A DNA stretch of 36,014 nucleotides from an uncultured SAR116 cluster alpha proteobacterium (GCA_902583415.1 CACHVW010000007.1:1-36014); one strand, 5' to 3'. Numbered from the stretch's first letter, positions 17,667-26,503 are shown. Notes: generated by a model not told the origin, from the sequence alone. Numbers and translations: made by a program.

Positions 17667-18710
17667 ATGAAAAAAATCAAATCACCTCACCTTGACGTGA
17701 GACCAAACTGGTTAAATAAGTTAAAAGAACAACCTTTACTTCCTGATCTGAACATTATTGATCCACATCATCATCTTTGGGATGTTGGATTTGGAAAATA
17801 TTATGTAGAAGAATTATTGGAGGACATTGAGACTTCAGGTCATAATATAAAGGCAACTGTTTATATTATGAGTTCATCTAACACAAAAATATATTTACTA
17901 GATGGACTTGAAGAATTCAAAACTCTTAGTGAAATTGAATTTGCTACAAATGAAGGCAAAAGAGCTGATTTAATAACGGATAATAAAGTTAAAGTAAATG
18001 CATCTATAGTTGGATCCCTTGATCTAACTTTTGGAAATAAATTGAAACCAGTTATACAAAAAGGTTTAGAAATCAGTGAAGGTCGACTAAAAGGCATAAG
18101 AATGCTTTTAGCAGCACATCCAGACCCTAGAATTAAATCTGGTGCTGTAAATTCTGATTTATCCCTTATGTCACATCCAAAATTTGTTGAAGGTGCAAGA
18201 TGCTTGCAAGACGCAGGACTTTCACTTGATTTTTGGATATATCACACACAATTAAGTGAAATGGAAAAAATAGCCAGGACACTACCAGAACTTAGCATTA
18301 TTCTTAATCATATTGGAGGACCCATTCATCTTGGTGAATATGAAGGAAAGCAAGCCTTAACTCATAGAGAGTGGCGTACGGCTATGATGAGATTATCAAG
18401 ATTACCAAACATTAAAGTTAAATTAGGTGGATTAGGTATGGAAGTTAATGGTGCAAAATTTCACTTAAATCAAAATCCACCAAACGCTTCTCAATTAGCT
18501 GATATTTGGAAGTCATGGATTTATGAAACAATTGATATGTTTGGCGTTGAAAGGTGTATGTTTGAAAGTAATTTTCCAGTTGATAAAGGTTCTTGTAGTT
18601 ATGGTTCGTTATGGAATGCATTCAAAATAATTTCAGAAAACATGTCAAATAATGAAAAAAATAAATTGTTTTATGAAAATGCTGCAAAAACATATAAGAT
18701 AAAATTATGA
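17667..18710 (+). CDS. Amidohydrolase-2 (PF04909-type) metal-dependent hydrolase
   Basis: A 347-residue TIM-barrel hydrolase. The first metal motif is IIDPHHHLWDV at 30-40 (HxH at H34 and H36), further metal-site histidines lie in ILNHIGGP, and the late barrel carries MFESNFPVDK. This pattern matches the L-fuconolactonase / 4-sulfomuconolactonase / 2-pyrone-4,6-dicarboxylate lactonase branch, whose members open lactones or decarboxylate cyclic acids. The gene starts at an ATG with a modest AGAG upstream and is followed after 22 bases by a luciferase-like monooxygenase. A lactonase for sugar-acid lactones would suit the surrounding catabolic genes, but that is inferred from context. Confidence 0.78.
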   Translation: MKKIKSPHLDVRPNWLNKLKEQPLLPDLNIIDPHHHLWDVGFGKYYVEELLEDIETSGHNIKATVYIMSSSNTKIYLLDGLEEFKTLSEIEFATNEGKRADLITDNKVKVNASIVGSLDLTFGNKLKPVIQKGLEISEGRLKGIRMLLAAHPDPRIKSGAVNSDLSLMSHPKFVEGARCLQDAGLSLDFWIYHTQLSEMEKIARTLPELSIILNHIGGPIHLGEYEGKQALTHREWRTAMMRLSRLPNIKVKLGGLGMEVNGAKFHLNQNPPNASQLADIWKSWIYETIDMFGVERCMFESNFPVDKGSCSYGSLWNAFKIISENMSNNEKNKLFYENAAKTYKIKL

Positions 18711-18732
18711 TAATTATCTTCAGGCAAATTCT

Positions 18733-19767
18733 ATGAAAGTTACAATTCTTGAACAATCAGTTTCAGTTGAAGGAAAACCACAGTCGGTAACAATAAAAGA
18801 TAGTATAAATTTAGCAAAAAAAGCCGAAGAACTTGGTTACAAAAGATTTTGGGTTTCAGAACACCATAACCATCCTACAATTATTGGGACTGCACCTGAA
18901 ATATTGATGGCAGCCATAGCATGTAATACATCTTCAATAAGGATTGGAAGCGCAGGCATAATGTTACCTCATTATTCACCACTTAAAGTTGCAGAACAAT
19001 TTAGAGTTTTAGAAGCAATAGCCCCTAACAGAATTGATTTAGGTTTGGGAAGAGCACCAGGTTCTGATGGAAGAACTGCATTAGCATTAAATCCAAACAG
19101 CAGGAGTGATAGTGAACATTTTCCAAGTCATGTAAGGGATCTAATAGCATGGGTTTCAAATGAAAAGTTAATCGAAGGTCATCCATTTAGACATTTAATC
19201 GCTCAGCCTATTTCAGATACTATTCCAGAAATTTGGATGCTTGGAACATCTAATTACGGTGCTCAGTTAGCAGCCTACTTGGGTATTCCATATTGTTTTG
19301 CACACTTCATTACAGATGGACAAGGACTGAAAGAAGCTTTAGATATTTATAGATCTGAATTTCGTCCGTCAAAAAAATTTCCTAAACCTTTAGTTAATGT
19401 ATGTATGTGGGCCTTAACTGCAAATACAAATGAAGAGGCAAAATATTTATTTGCATCCAGAGCTGCATGGAAGATTGGAAGAAATTATGGTCAGCTTGGA
19501 TCTATCACTGATCCTGATAATGCCTTGAGTATTATCAATGATAATGGTTGGACAGAACAATATCAAAATATGTATCAAAACTCATTGGTAGGAGACGCAA
19601 ATATAACAAAGGATAAAATTTCTAAACTAGTAGAAGAAAATAATATTGATGAGATTGCTATTTTAACTTGGTGTCATAACGAAAATCATCGTATTAAATC
19701 TTACGAAATTTTTGCAAATGCTTTTGAATTGTCTGAAAAAAGAAAGCCTGAAAAATCTGTCGTATAA
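18733..19767 (+). CDS. LLM-class flavin-dependent oxidoreductase
   Basis: A 344-residue bacterial luciferase-like monooxygenase. The N-terminal WVSEHHNHPTIIG segment, IRIGSAGIMLPHYSPLKVAEQF and NRIDLGLGRAPGSDGRT are typical of the YhbW-like subgroup, which has an (alpha/beta)8 barrel binding FMN supplied by a separate reductase. Typical reactions are oxygen insertion into aldehydes, ketones, amines or sulfonates. No flavin reductase is adjacent. It follows the amidohydrolase by 22 bases in the same direction and is probably co-transcribed with it. The substrate is not predictable; SsuD-type sulfonate oxidation is not specifically indicated. Confidence 0.85.
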   Translation: MKVTILEQSVSVEGKPQSVTIKDSINLAKKAEELGYKRFWVSEHHNHPTIIGTAPEILMAAIACNTSSIRIGSAGIMLPHYSPLKVAEQFRVLEAIAPNRIDLGLGRAPGSDGRTALALNPNSRSDSEHFPSHVRDLIAWVSNEKLIEGHPFRHLIAQPISDTIPEIWMLGTSNYGAQLAAYLGIPYCFAHFITDGQGLKEALDIYRSEFRPSKKFPKPLVNVCMWALTANTNEEAKYLFASRAAWKIGRNYGQLGSITDPDNALSIINDNGWTEQYQNMYQNSLVGDANITKDKISKLVEENNIDEIAILTWCHNENHRIKSYEIFANAFELSEKRKPEKSVV

Positions 19768-19821
19768 ATTGATTTTAGAAAAAAAACTCTTATATCAAAT
19801 AAATAAATTGTGGAGTAAAAA

Positions 19822-20424
19822 TTGTTTTCTGTTAGTGAATCTGTATACAAATTAAAAGTTTTTTTTATATTTATATTTATATTATTATTAAGTGCTTGTA
19901 GTAAAATTGATATGAAACAATTTGAAAATAATACTCCTAAATTAGATTTATTTTCTTTTTTTGAAGGTAAAACTATAGCTTATGGCATTTTTGAAGATAG
20001 ATTTGGGAATTTAAAAAGACAATTTAGAGTTAACATTACTGGGAAGATAGAGAATAATACCTTAACTCTTGACGAAGATTTTTTATATGATGATGGTGAA
20101 CAAGCAAATCGTATTTGGAAAATAAAAAAAATCACTGATAAAAATAAAGTCATATATCAAGGACAAGCTGATGATATTGAAGGTGAAGCCTCTGGATCTA
20201 TTTCTGGTAATACACTTAATTGGTCTTATGATATTTATCTAAATATCAAAGGTTCAAATATTAAAGTTCATTTTAACGATTGGATCTATAAACAAAGTGA
20301 AGACTTAGCAATTAATAGAGCTTATGTAAGTAAATTTGGTATTAATATTGGATCAGTTACATTAGTTTTTTTAAGAGGTAAAACTGCAGCTCAAATAGGA
20401 CCCTTAAATCTTAAAAGCTGGTAA
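19822..20424 (+). CDS. DUF3833-family lipoprotein
   Basis: A 200-residue predicted lipoprotein. A short N-terminus is followed by a hydrophobic stretch (13-23) and the lipobox LLSAC with C26 as the lipidated cysteine. The mature part contains LFSFFEGKTIAYGIFEDRFG, LTLDEDFLYDDGEQ, GEASGSISGNTLNWSYD and the C-terminal AYVSKFGINIGSVTLVF, which I recognise as the DUF3833 pattern of unknown function. The start is TTG at 19822, supported by GGAG seven bases upstream; no ATG or GTG occurs before the hydrophobic segment. The next gene, 3 bases downstream of its stop by the earliest start, is an exported chalcone-isomerase-like protein, a pairing also seen, as I recall, in gammaproteobacteria. Confidence 0.8.
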   Translation: MFSVSESVYKLKVFFIFIFILLLSACSKIDMKQFENNTPKLDLFSFFEGKTIAYGIFEDRFGNLKRQFRVNITGKIENNTLTLDEDFLYDDGEQANRIWKIKKITDKNKVIYQGQADDIEGEASGSISGNTLNWSYDIYLNIKGSNIKVHFNDWIYKQSEDLAINRAYVSKFGINIGSVTLVFLRGKTAAQIGPLNLKSW

Positions 20425-20430
20425 TATTTG

Positions 20431-20988
20431 ATGTTTAATAAATTTTGTATAATTTTCACACTAATTCTTCTTTCATATTCTAACTTAGTATACTCAAATC
20501 CCAAAAACGCAATTGGGGAAGATCAAAAAACTGTAAATATATTGAATAACTATTTTTCAAAACAAACTATGGTAGGAAAAGCTAATTTTCAATTTCTTTT
20601 TTGGAATATTTATGATGCGAAACTTATAAGTGAAAGTGGCAACTATCCTTCAAATAAATTTGCTTTAATTTTAAAATATAATAAAGATTTTTCCAAAAAA
20701 AGTGTTGTAGATGAAACCATCAATCAACTGAAAAAGCAAAAAACATTCAATGAAAAAGAATTAAAAGAAGTAAATGCTTTATTAAATAAAGCATTCAGAG
20801 AGATAAAAAAAAATAATAAATTCATAGGTATCAAAAATAACGATGAAGCAATATTTTATTTTCAAAATGAAAAAGTATTAGAAACTGACAACTCTGAATT
20901 TATAAAGATTTTTTTTGATATTTGGTTAAGAGAAAATAGTCAAAACCCAAAATTCACTCAAGAATTATTGGGAAAAACTAAAGGATAG
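20431..20988 (+). CDS. Exported chalcone isomerase-like protein
   Basis: A 185-residue protein with a signal peptide (MFNKFCIIFTLILLSYSNLV, cleavage probably after VYS near residue 23). The mature part, with VGKANFQFLFWNIYDAKLIS, ALILKYNKDFSKKSVVDETI and FFDIWLRENSQNPKFTQELLG, fits the bacterial chalcone-isomerase-like family (PF16036 type). These share the plant enzyme's fold but have no demonstrated flavonoid role and probably bind fatty acids or similar hydrophobic ligands in the periplasm. The ATG at 20431 is preferred to the TTG at 20428. It lies 6 bases after the DUF3833 gene, indicating one transcript and a joint envelope function. Confidence 0.8.
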   Translation: MFNKFCIIFTLILLSYSNLVYSNPKNAIGEDQKTVNILNNYFSKQTMVGKANFQFLFWNIYDAKLISESGNYPSNKFALILKYNKDFSKKSVVDETINQLKKQKTFNEKELKEVNALLNKAFREIKKNNKFIGIKNNDEAIFYFQNEKVLETDNSEFIKIFFDIWLRENSQNPKFTQELLGKTKG

Positions 20989-20992
20989 TTAC

Positions 20993-21532
20993 GTGCGATT
21001 AAGTGCATTTTTTTTTGAAATTGTACCTTTATCAGGTTTTTTTTTAGGAGCGCAATATTACACTTTAATTGTTGCTGCTATCATATCACTAATTCTTGGT
21101 CTTTTTGTTATGCTAGTGTTCTATGTCATAGAAAAACGCATTTCCAAATTTCAAATATTTGGAATTTGCATGTCTGCTCTTTTTACTTTTTTTGCATATT
21201 CTTTTAATGACGATGAGTTTGTGAAAATTCAACCAACAATTTTTAATGGCTTTTTTAGTGCTGTTTTACTTTTTGGCATATTTTATAAGAAAGCAATGAT
21301 GAAACAATTTTTTGGATCTCAATTTTCTCTTAATGATGAAACCTGGTATAAACTTAGTTTGAGATGGGGTTTGTTTTTTTTATTTCTTACAATTATAAAT
21401 GAAATATCTTGGAGGTTTCTTGAAACTGAGGATTGGGTTTTTATCAAAGTTTTTGTATTATCGCCTTTAGTTGGAATTTTTATGTTGTGCCAGTTGCCAA
21501 TTACATTAAAAGGAAGAATTAAAACCAAATAA
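20993..21532 (+). CDS. yciB: Inner membrane septation protein IspZ/YciB
   Basis: A 179-residue polytopic membrane protein with about five hydrophobic segments and the family stretches LNDETWYKLSLRWGLFFLFL, NEISWRFLETEDWV and the closing KVFVLSPLVGIFMLCQLPIT. YciB/IspZ was named for intracellular septation in Shigella and is linked to cell envelope integrity and division in enterobacteria. The start is GTG at 20993, 4 bases after the preceding stop, with AAGGATAG as Shine-Dalgarno overlapping that stop. Its position directly behind the DUF3833 and chalcone-isomerase-like genes makes an envelope-maintenance operon of three genes. Confidence 0.85.
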   Translation: MRLSAFFFEIVPLSGFFLGAQYYTLIVAAIISLILGLFVMLVFYVIEKRISKFQIFGICMSALFTFFAYSFNDDEFVKIQPTIFNGFFSAVLLFGIFYKKAMMKQFFGSQFSLNDETWYKLSLRWGLFFLFLTIINEISWRFLETEDWVFIKVFVLSPLVGIFMLCQLPITLKGRIKTK

Positions 21533-21566
21533 AGCAAATTAAAAACAAGTATCATGGAGGCATTAA

Positions 21567-22721
21567 ATGAAAATAAAGATAATTGATGTTAAAGTCCATG
21601 TTATTAAATCATCATTAGAAATACCTTTTGCATTTTCTCAAGGATGGGTAAATGTAAGGTCTGCGACACTTGTAGAAATAAAAACAAACTCAGGTTTAGT
21701 TGGCTGGGGGGAAGCATTTTGTCAAGGATTAGAACCTCCCGAAATCTCAGCAGCTGTAATTGAAAATGCTCTAAAGCCTATTTTATTAGATCAGTCCCCA
21801 TTAAATATAGAAGTCCTGTGGCACAAAATGTACAATTCTACAAGAGATTATGGAAGAAAAGGATCTGTAGTATCTGGCATAAGTGCAGTGGATATAGCAT
21901 TATGGGATATTGCAGGCAAATATTACGACCAACCTGTATATCAATTATTAGGAGGTGCATTTAGAACAAAAATTAAACCTTATGCAACGGGTTTTTACAG
22001 AATAAAAGGTAAAGGTGAAGCAAGCAGATTAGCAGAAGAAGCTTTGTCTCACTTCGAAAATGGTTTTGATCATATGAAGGTTAAACTTGGTTTTGGAATA
22101 GACGACGACCTGAAGTGTATGGAAAGTATTGGTCATGCTCTGAAAAATAAAAATGTTACTCTTATGATTGATACTAATCACGCTTATGGAAGATCTGAGG
22201 CACTGACATTAGGAAAAAACTTACAGAGTTATAAATTACGCTGGTATGAAGAACCAGTTGTTCCTGAGGATATTAAAGGTTATGCAGAATTGAGATCTAA
22301 GTTAGACATTCCTATTGCAGGAGGTGAGAATGAGCATACTCTATTTGGATTTAAATCACTTTTCGAAAATAATGCAATTGACATTGCACAACCTGATATT
22401 GGGTCATGTGGCGGTATAACAGGTGCAAAACATATTATTAATTTAGCACATAGTTTTGGTGTAGAGGTTAATCCTCATGTATGGGGTTCAGCAATTGCTC
22501 AAGCTGCATCTATTCAAGTTATTGCCTCAATTCCAGTAACCCATTTCTCAATTTTTGCTAGACAGCCTATTTTAGAATATGATCAATCAAGTCATCCCTT
22601 TAGAAGAAAATTACTTTCAAAACCCTTTGAGCTTGTGAATGGCATGATAAATATTCCAGACGATAAAGGTTTAGGAATTGAGGTTAATCTAGAAACTATT
22701 AAAAAATACAAAACTAATTGA
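21567..22721 (+). CDS. Mandelate racemase/muconate lactonizing enzyme family, D-galactarolactone cycloisomerase-like
   Basis: A 384-residue enolase-superfamily enzyme. It carries the acid-base KxK pair K171/K173 (HMKVKLGFG), metal ligands D202 (IDTNHAY), E228 (WYEEP) and E254 (GGENE), and the opposite-face base H304 in VNPHVWGS with D277, so it belongs to the mandelate racemase subgroup. The stretches AFSQGWV, GEAFCQGLEPPEI and RDYGRKG recall the Agrobacterium galactarolactone cycloisomerase, which turns galactaro-lactone into a 2-keto-3-deoxy-hexarate. Other acid sugar dehydratases of the subgroup cannot be excluded. ATGGAGG precedes the start. It is closely followed by an alpha/beta hydrolase and an EamA transporter. 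Confidence 0.82.
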   Translation: MKIKIIDVKVHVIKSSLEIPFAFSQGWVNVRSATLVEIKTNSGLVGWGEAFCQGLEPPEISAAVIENALKPILLDQSPLNIEVLWHKMYNSTRDYGRKGSVVSGISAVDIALWDIAGKYYDQPVYQLLGGAFRTKIKPYATGFYRIKGKGEASRLAEEALSHFENGFDHMKVKLGFGIDDDLKCMESIGHALKNKNVTLMIDTNHAYGRSEALTLGKNLQSYKLRWYEEPVVPEDIKGYAELRSKLDIPIAGGENEHTLFGFKSLFENNAIDIAQPDIGSCGGITGAKHIINLAHSFGVEVNPHVWGSAIAQAASIQVIASIPVTHFSIFARQPILEYDQSSHPFRRKLLSKPFELVNGMINIPDDKGLGIEVNLETIKKYKTN

Positions 22722-22729
22722 AACAAATT

Positions 22730-23842
22730 ATGATTGAACTTTTAGACCCAATAATCAAATCACATAATGTAGAAATCTCAAATGGTCTAAATGTTCATTA
22801 TTTAGAGGCAAATTCAAACAAATCTCAAAAACCAACTGCTCTTCTTCTACACGGATTTCCCGAATTAAGTTTTAGTTGGAGAAAAATTATACCTTTGTTA
22901 GCTGCTGAAGGTTTTAGAGTTATTGCACCTGATATGAGAGGATATGGTCAAACCTCAGGCGGGGGAAAAGAATTTCATGCCGACATATCTGAATATCGAT
23001 TATTGAACTTAAGCACGGACATAATAAGTCTTATGAGTTCTTTAAATCTTGATAAAATTGATTTATTAGTTGGACATGATGCAGGTTCATCAGTTGCTGC
23101 AGTATCTGCTATAATAAGACCAGACATCTTTAAATCTGTAGTGATGATGAGTGCTCCATACGCTGGAACTCCAAATATAAATAGTAGTTTGACGTATGAA
23201 GATCCTATTCACAAAGAATTAGAAAAATTAGACCCTCCCAGAAAACACTACCAATGGTATTATTCTACAATTGAATCCAACAAACATATGCACCTAGAAA
23301 AACAGGAATTACATAAATTTTTAAGAGCTTACTATCACATGAAAAGTGCAGACTGGAAAAAGAACGTTCCTTACAAGTTGAATTCTTGGAATGCAGAAAA
23401 CTTAGCTAAAATGCCAGAGTATTACATTATGCACCTTAACGAGGATATGGTCCAAAGTGTAATGCCGCACTATCCACAGTCAAATTGTTATGAAAATTGG
23501 TTAAATGATCAAGAATTAGAAGTTTATACCAACAGCTTTTTAAAAAATAGTTTTCAACCTGCATTAAACTGGTATAGGTGTATGACCTCAAATGATCTTA
23601 ACAGTGATTTAAGAATTTTTTCTGGTAAAAAGATTGAAGTTCCATCTTGTTTTATTGCAGGTGAAAAAGACTGGGGTATTTATCAAAAACCAGGAGCATT
23701 AGATATAATGGAAAATAATTTATGTTTGCATTATAAGGGCAGACACATTATCCAGAATGCTGGACATTGGGTTCAACAAGAAAATCATATCGATGTAGCA
23801 AAAACTTTAATAGATTTTTTTAAAAATAATAATTTATTTTAG
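22730..23842 (+). CDS. Alpha/beta hydrolase, epoxide hydrolase/haloacetate dehalogenase type
   Basis: A 370-residue alpha/beta-hydrolase with the oxyanion loop HGFPE (41-45), DMRGYG, and nucleophile elbow GHDAGS with an aspartate (D117) in place of serine. The C-terminal NAGHWVQQE supplies the catalytic histidine. An Asp nucleophile is the mark of epoxide hydrolases and (fluoro)haloacetate or haloalkane dehalogenases, not of esterases. A long cap domain, about 145-290, makes it longer than the usual 290-320 residues. A TTG at 22718, overlapping the preceding TGA, would add four residues; I take the ATG at 22730, although neither has a clear Shine-Dalgarno sequence. Tight packing behind the cycloisomerase implies an operon, but the shared substrate is unknown. 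Confidence 0.8.
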   Translation: MIELLDPIIKSHNVEISNGLNVHYLEANSNKSQKPTALLLHGFPELSFSWRKIIPLLAAEGFRVIAPDMRGYGQTSGGGKEFHADISEYRLLNLSTDIISLMSSLNLDKIDLLVGHDAGSSVAAVSAIIRPDIFKSVVMMSAPYAGTPNINSSLTYEDPIHKELEKLDPPRKHYQWYYSTIESNKHMHLEKQELHKFLRAYYHMKSADWKKNVPYKLNSWNAENLAKMPEYYIMHLNEDMVQSVMPHYPQSNCYENWLNDQELEVYTNSFLKNSFQPALNWYRCMTSNDLNSDLRIFSGKKIEVPSCFIAGEKDWGIYQKPGALDIMENNLCLHYKGRHIIQNAGHWVQQENHIDVAKTLIDFFKNNNLF

Positions 23843-23850
23843 GAATTATT

Positions 23851-24744
23851 TTGAACTTCTCTTTATCTGGAAATCTTTTTAAGGGAATTGGAATAGCCAC
23901 TATTGGTGCATTAGTTTTATCTCCAGATACCTTATTTATGAGATGGTCTGAAATGGACGCATGGTCAATGCTGACGTGGCGAGGCTTTGAAATGGGATTA
24001 ATGCTTATCTTATTTTCTAGCTGTTTTGAAATTTATAGAAAAAATTTTAAAAAAGTTTTTTCAACAGTTGGTATCTGGATAATTTTATCTCAGATATTAA
24101 GTTCTATATTTTTCACGTATGGTGTTGCTGAAACTTCAGTATCGTTAATTTTATTTTGTCTAGCAACTTCTCCAATATTTGCATCTATATTTTCAATTTT
24201 TATTCTTAAAGAAAAAACAACATCTTCGACATGGATAACTGCATTTTTTGCATTGATTGGAGTTGGAATTTCTGTGGCAAATGGTGAAAATGTATTAAAC
24301 GCTCCTCAGGGTAGTGTTTTCATTGGTACAATATGTGGCATTGGTGCTTCAGCCACATTAGGCTTGAGTTTAGTTTTTTTAAGAAGTAAACCAGAGATAC
24401 CAGCTATGACAGTTACTGGAATAAGTTCATTTGGTTATGGTATTATTGGATTATTTATTGTTTCACCAGATCTTCTTTTTAAAGGTGATATAATTGCAAT
24501 TTCTTTATCTGGATTAATAATCCTTCCAATATCTTTTGCATGCTTAACTTTTGCAACCAGGTACACTCAGGCTTCAAATATTGGACTTTTAATGCTTTTA
24601 GAAACTTCTCTGGGTCCATTTTGGGTATGGCTTGGCACAAATGAAACTCCAAATATCTATATGATAGTTGGTGGAGTTATAGTTATTTTTAGTCTTGCTT
24701 GGTATATTTTAGTAGATCAAATAAAAATTTCTTTTTCCAAATAA
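23851..24744 (+). CDS. EamA/DMT-family membrane transporter
   Basis: A 297-residue membrane protein with ten hydrophobic segments arranged as two EamA repeats. The first repeat includes WSMLTWRGFEMGL and ends with PIFASIFSIFILKEKTT, a typical DMT helix-loop; the second ends with LLMLLETSLGPFWVWLGTNE and a terminal helix. DMT proteins mostly export or exchange metabolites such as amino acids, nucleosides or sugar phosphates. The start is TTG at 23851 with AGGAA five bases before it. It follows the hydrolase by 8 bases and is followed by a perfect inverted repeat shared with the convergent HIT gene. Substrate unknown. Confidence 0.85.
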   Translation: MNFSLSGNLFKGIGIATIGALVLSPDTLFMRWSEMDAWSMLTWRGFEMGLMLILFSSCFEIYRKNFKKVFSTVGIWIILSQILSSIFFTYGVAETSVSLILFCLATSPIFASIFSIFILKEKTTSSTWITAFFALIGVGISVANGENVLNAPQGSVFIGTICGIGASATLGLSLVFLRSKPEIPAMTVTGISSFGYGIIGLFIVSPDLLFKGDIIAISLSGLIILPISFACLTFATRYTQASNIGLLMLLETSLGPFWVWLGTNETPNIYMIVGGVIVIFSLAWYILVDQIKISFSK

Positions 24745-24770
24745 TTTGATTTATATAAAATTTGGAAAAA
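24732..24770. terminator. 11-bp perfect inverted repeat between convergent genes, possible bidirectional terminator
   Basis: TTTTTCCAAAT (24732-24742) is matched exactly by ATTTGGAAAAA (24760-24770) with a 17-base loop. It begins in the last codons of the EamA gene and ends on the base before the HIT gene stop, the expected place for a shared terminator. The stem has only two G-C pairs and no clean U-tract outside it, so it would be weak. Confidence 0.35.
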
Positions 24771-25172
24771 TCATTTTGAAAATTGGAGTATTAACTTTGA
24801 TCTATTTGATTTAGATTTTTCATCGAGTTTATTTTTAAAATTGAATCCCCAAACAGGACCCGGCCATGCTGGATCATGTTTATTTCTCATTACCAAGTGT
24901 AAATGTAATTGAGATACAACATTTCCTAACATGGCGATATTTACCTTGTCATATTCTTCATTTGATTTAAGAAAATCACCTAGTTCAACCGCAAAATTAA
25001 TTAAGATGTTTCTTTTTTCAATATCTAAGTCACTTAACTCAATTAAATTAATTTTCGTTGGAATTAGAATAACCCAAAAAACTTCTCTTACATCCATTAT
25101 CCTAATTTGAAAATCATTAAATTCTTTAACTAGAAAACTATCCTGTTCTATTCTATTATCTAATTTAAACAT
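24771..25172 (-). CDS. HIT-family nucleotide hydrolase/transferase
   Basis: A 133-residue histidine-triad protein. The signature is SQLHLHLVMRNKHDPAWPGPVWGF: the H-x-H motif, with the adjacent DPAWPGPVWG tail that marks a common proteobacterial subgroup annotated as diadenosine tetraphosphate hydrolase-like. HIT proteins cleave nucleoside phosphoramidates or dinucleoside polyphosphates in the cytoplasm. AGGAAA lies nine bases before the ATG. It is a single gene, divergent from the HyuC-type hydrolase and convergent with the EamA gene. The third histidine position of the full triad (HxHxH) reads L-H-L-H-L, so only two of the three are exact; this is usual in this subgroup. Confidence 0.85.
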   Translation of the reverse strand: MFKLDNRIEQDSFLVKEFNDFQIRIMDVREVFWVILIPTKINLIELSDLDIEKRNILINFAVELGDFLKSNEEYDKVNIAMLGNVVSQLHLHLVMRNKHDPAWPGPVWGFNFKNKLDEKSKSNRSKLILQFSK

Positions 25173-25255
25173 TTCTATTTCCTAATAAATTGATTAATTA
25201 TTATTTTATTACGATTTATTAGGTTAATAAAGATTTCAAATTTAGGGAAAATTCA

Positions 25256-26494
25256 ATGGTTAAAGAAACAAACATATCAATTAATGAGAATAGATTATGG
25301 GATAGTTTGATGGAAATGGCAAAAATTGGTCCCGGCATAGCAGGTGGAAATAATAGACAAACTGTTACTTTCGAAGATGGTGAAGCCAGAAAACTTTTAC
25401 AGAAATGGACTTCAGAAGCAGGAATGTCAATGAAAGTTGATGAACTTGGTTCAATGTTTTTTAAAAGAGACGGAACAGATAAAAATGCTCTTCCTGTAGT
25501 AATAGGTAGCCACTTAGACACTCAACCAACAGGTGGAAAGTATGATGGTGTTCTTGGTGTTTTAGCTGGCCTAGAAGTTATCAGAACACTTAATGATTTA
25601 AATATTCAAACAAAAAGACCTATTTTAGTCGTTAATTGGACTAATGAAGAAGGATCACGTTTTCCTCCTGCGATGATGGCTTCAGCTGGATATGCAGGTA
25701 TTTATGATGTTAAGACTTTACTTGCAGCAACTGATTATGAAGGAAATATTTTTGGTGAAGAACTTGAAAAAATTGGATGGAAAGGAACTGAACCAGTAGG
25801 TAAAGAAAAATTTCATTGTTATTATGAACTTCATATTGAACAAGGTCCAATACTTGAAAGTGAAAATATTGATATTGGGGTAGTTACTCATGGTCAAGGA
25901 TTAAAATGGTTAGAAGTAAAGCTTACTGGAGTAGAGCAACATACTGGCACAACACCAATGAACATTAGAAAAGATACGGCACTAGCTTTATCAGAAATTG
26001 TCTTAACTGTTAATAAAGTTGCAAACGAGAACCAACCTAATGCACTGGGTAGTGTAGGTCACATTGAAGTCTCACCTAATTCCAGAAATGTGATTGCTGG
26101 TCAAACTACTTTTACAATAGACATTAGATCTCCTGACATAAAAAAACTTAATGATATGGAAGAAGAAATAAAGTCATGTGCTGAGAAAATCTGTAAGAAA
26201 TACGAAGTAAATCTTCAAATGGAACAAATTGGTGGATTTGATCCTGTAGCCTTTGACAAACTTTGTCTTGATAACATAAGAGAGAGTGTTAAAAAATTTG
26301 GATATTCATACAAAGATATAGTTTCTGGTGCGGGACATGATGCATGTTGGATTAATACAGTAGTACCATCAGCAATGATAATGTGCCCTTGTGTTGATGG
26401 CTTAAGTCACAACGAAGCTGAGGAAATAAAACCTGAATGGGCATGCTCTAGTACAAATGTTTTACTTCATTCTGCTATCGCTTCTGCATCTTAA
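25256..26494 (+). CDS. Zn-dependent hydrolase, N-carbamoyl-L-amino acid hydrolase / allantoate amidohydrolase type
   Basis: A 412-residue M20-family amidohydrolase of the hydantoinase/carbamoylase group (HyuC, AllC, beta-ureidopropionase). The two-metal site is readable: H86 and D97 (GSHLDTQPTGGKYDGVLG), E131/E132 (NEEGSRFPPAMMAS), H193 (ELHIEQGPILE) and H385 (LSHNEAEEI). GPGIAGGNNRQTVTFEDGEAR at the N-terminus and GAGHDACW near the end are also typical. It removes the carbamoyl group from N-carbamoyl amino acids, ureidopropionate or allantoate. AGGGAAAA provides the ribosome binding site. It stands alone; the 5-oxoprolinase-like gene at 8716-12309 is a possible functional partner if that enzyme opens hydantoins. 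Confidence 0.88.
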   Translation: MVKETNISINENRLWDSLMEMAKIGPGIAGGNNRQTVTFEDGEARKLLQKWTSEAGMSMKVDELGSMFFKRDGTDKNALPVVIGSHLDTQPTGGKYDGVLGVLAGLEVIRTLNDLNIQTKRPILVVNWTNEEGSRFPPAMMASAGYAGIYDVKTLLAATDYEGNIFGEELEKIGWKGTEPVGKEKFHCYYELHIEQGPILESENIDIGVVTHGQGLKWLEVKLTGVEQHTGTTPMNIRKDTALALSEIVLTVNKVANENQPNALGSVGHIEVSPNSRNVIAGQTTFTIDIRSPDIKKLNDMEEEIKSCAEKICKKYEVNLQMEQIGGFDPVAFDKLCLDNIRESVKKFGYSYKDIVSGAGHDACWINTVVPSAMIMCPCVDGLSHNEAEEIKPEWACSSTNVLLHSAIASAS

Positions 26495-26503
26495 GATTTA
26501 TGA

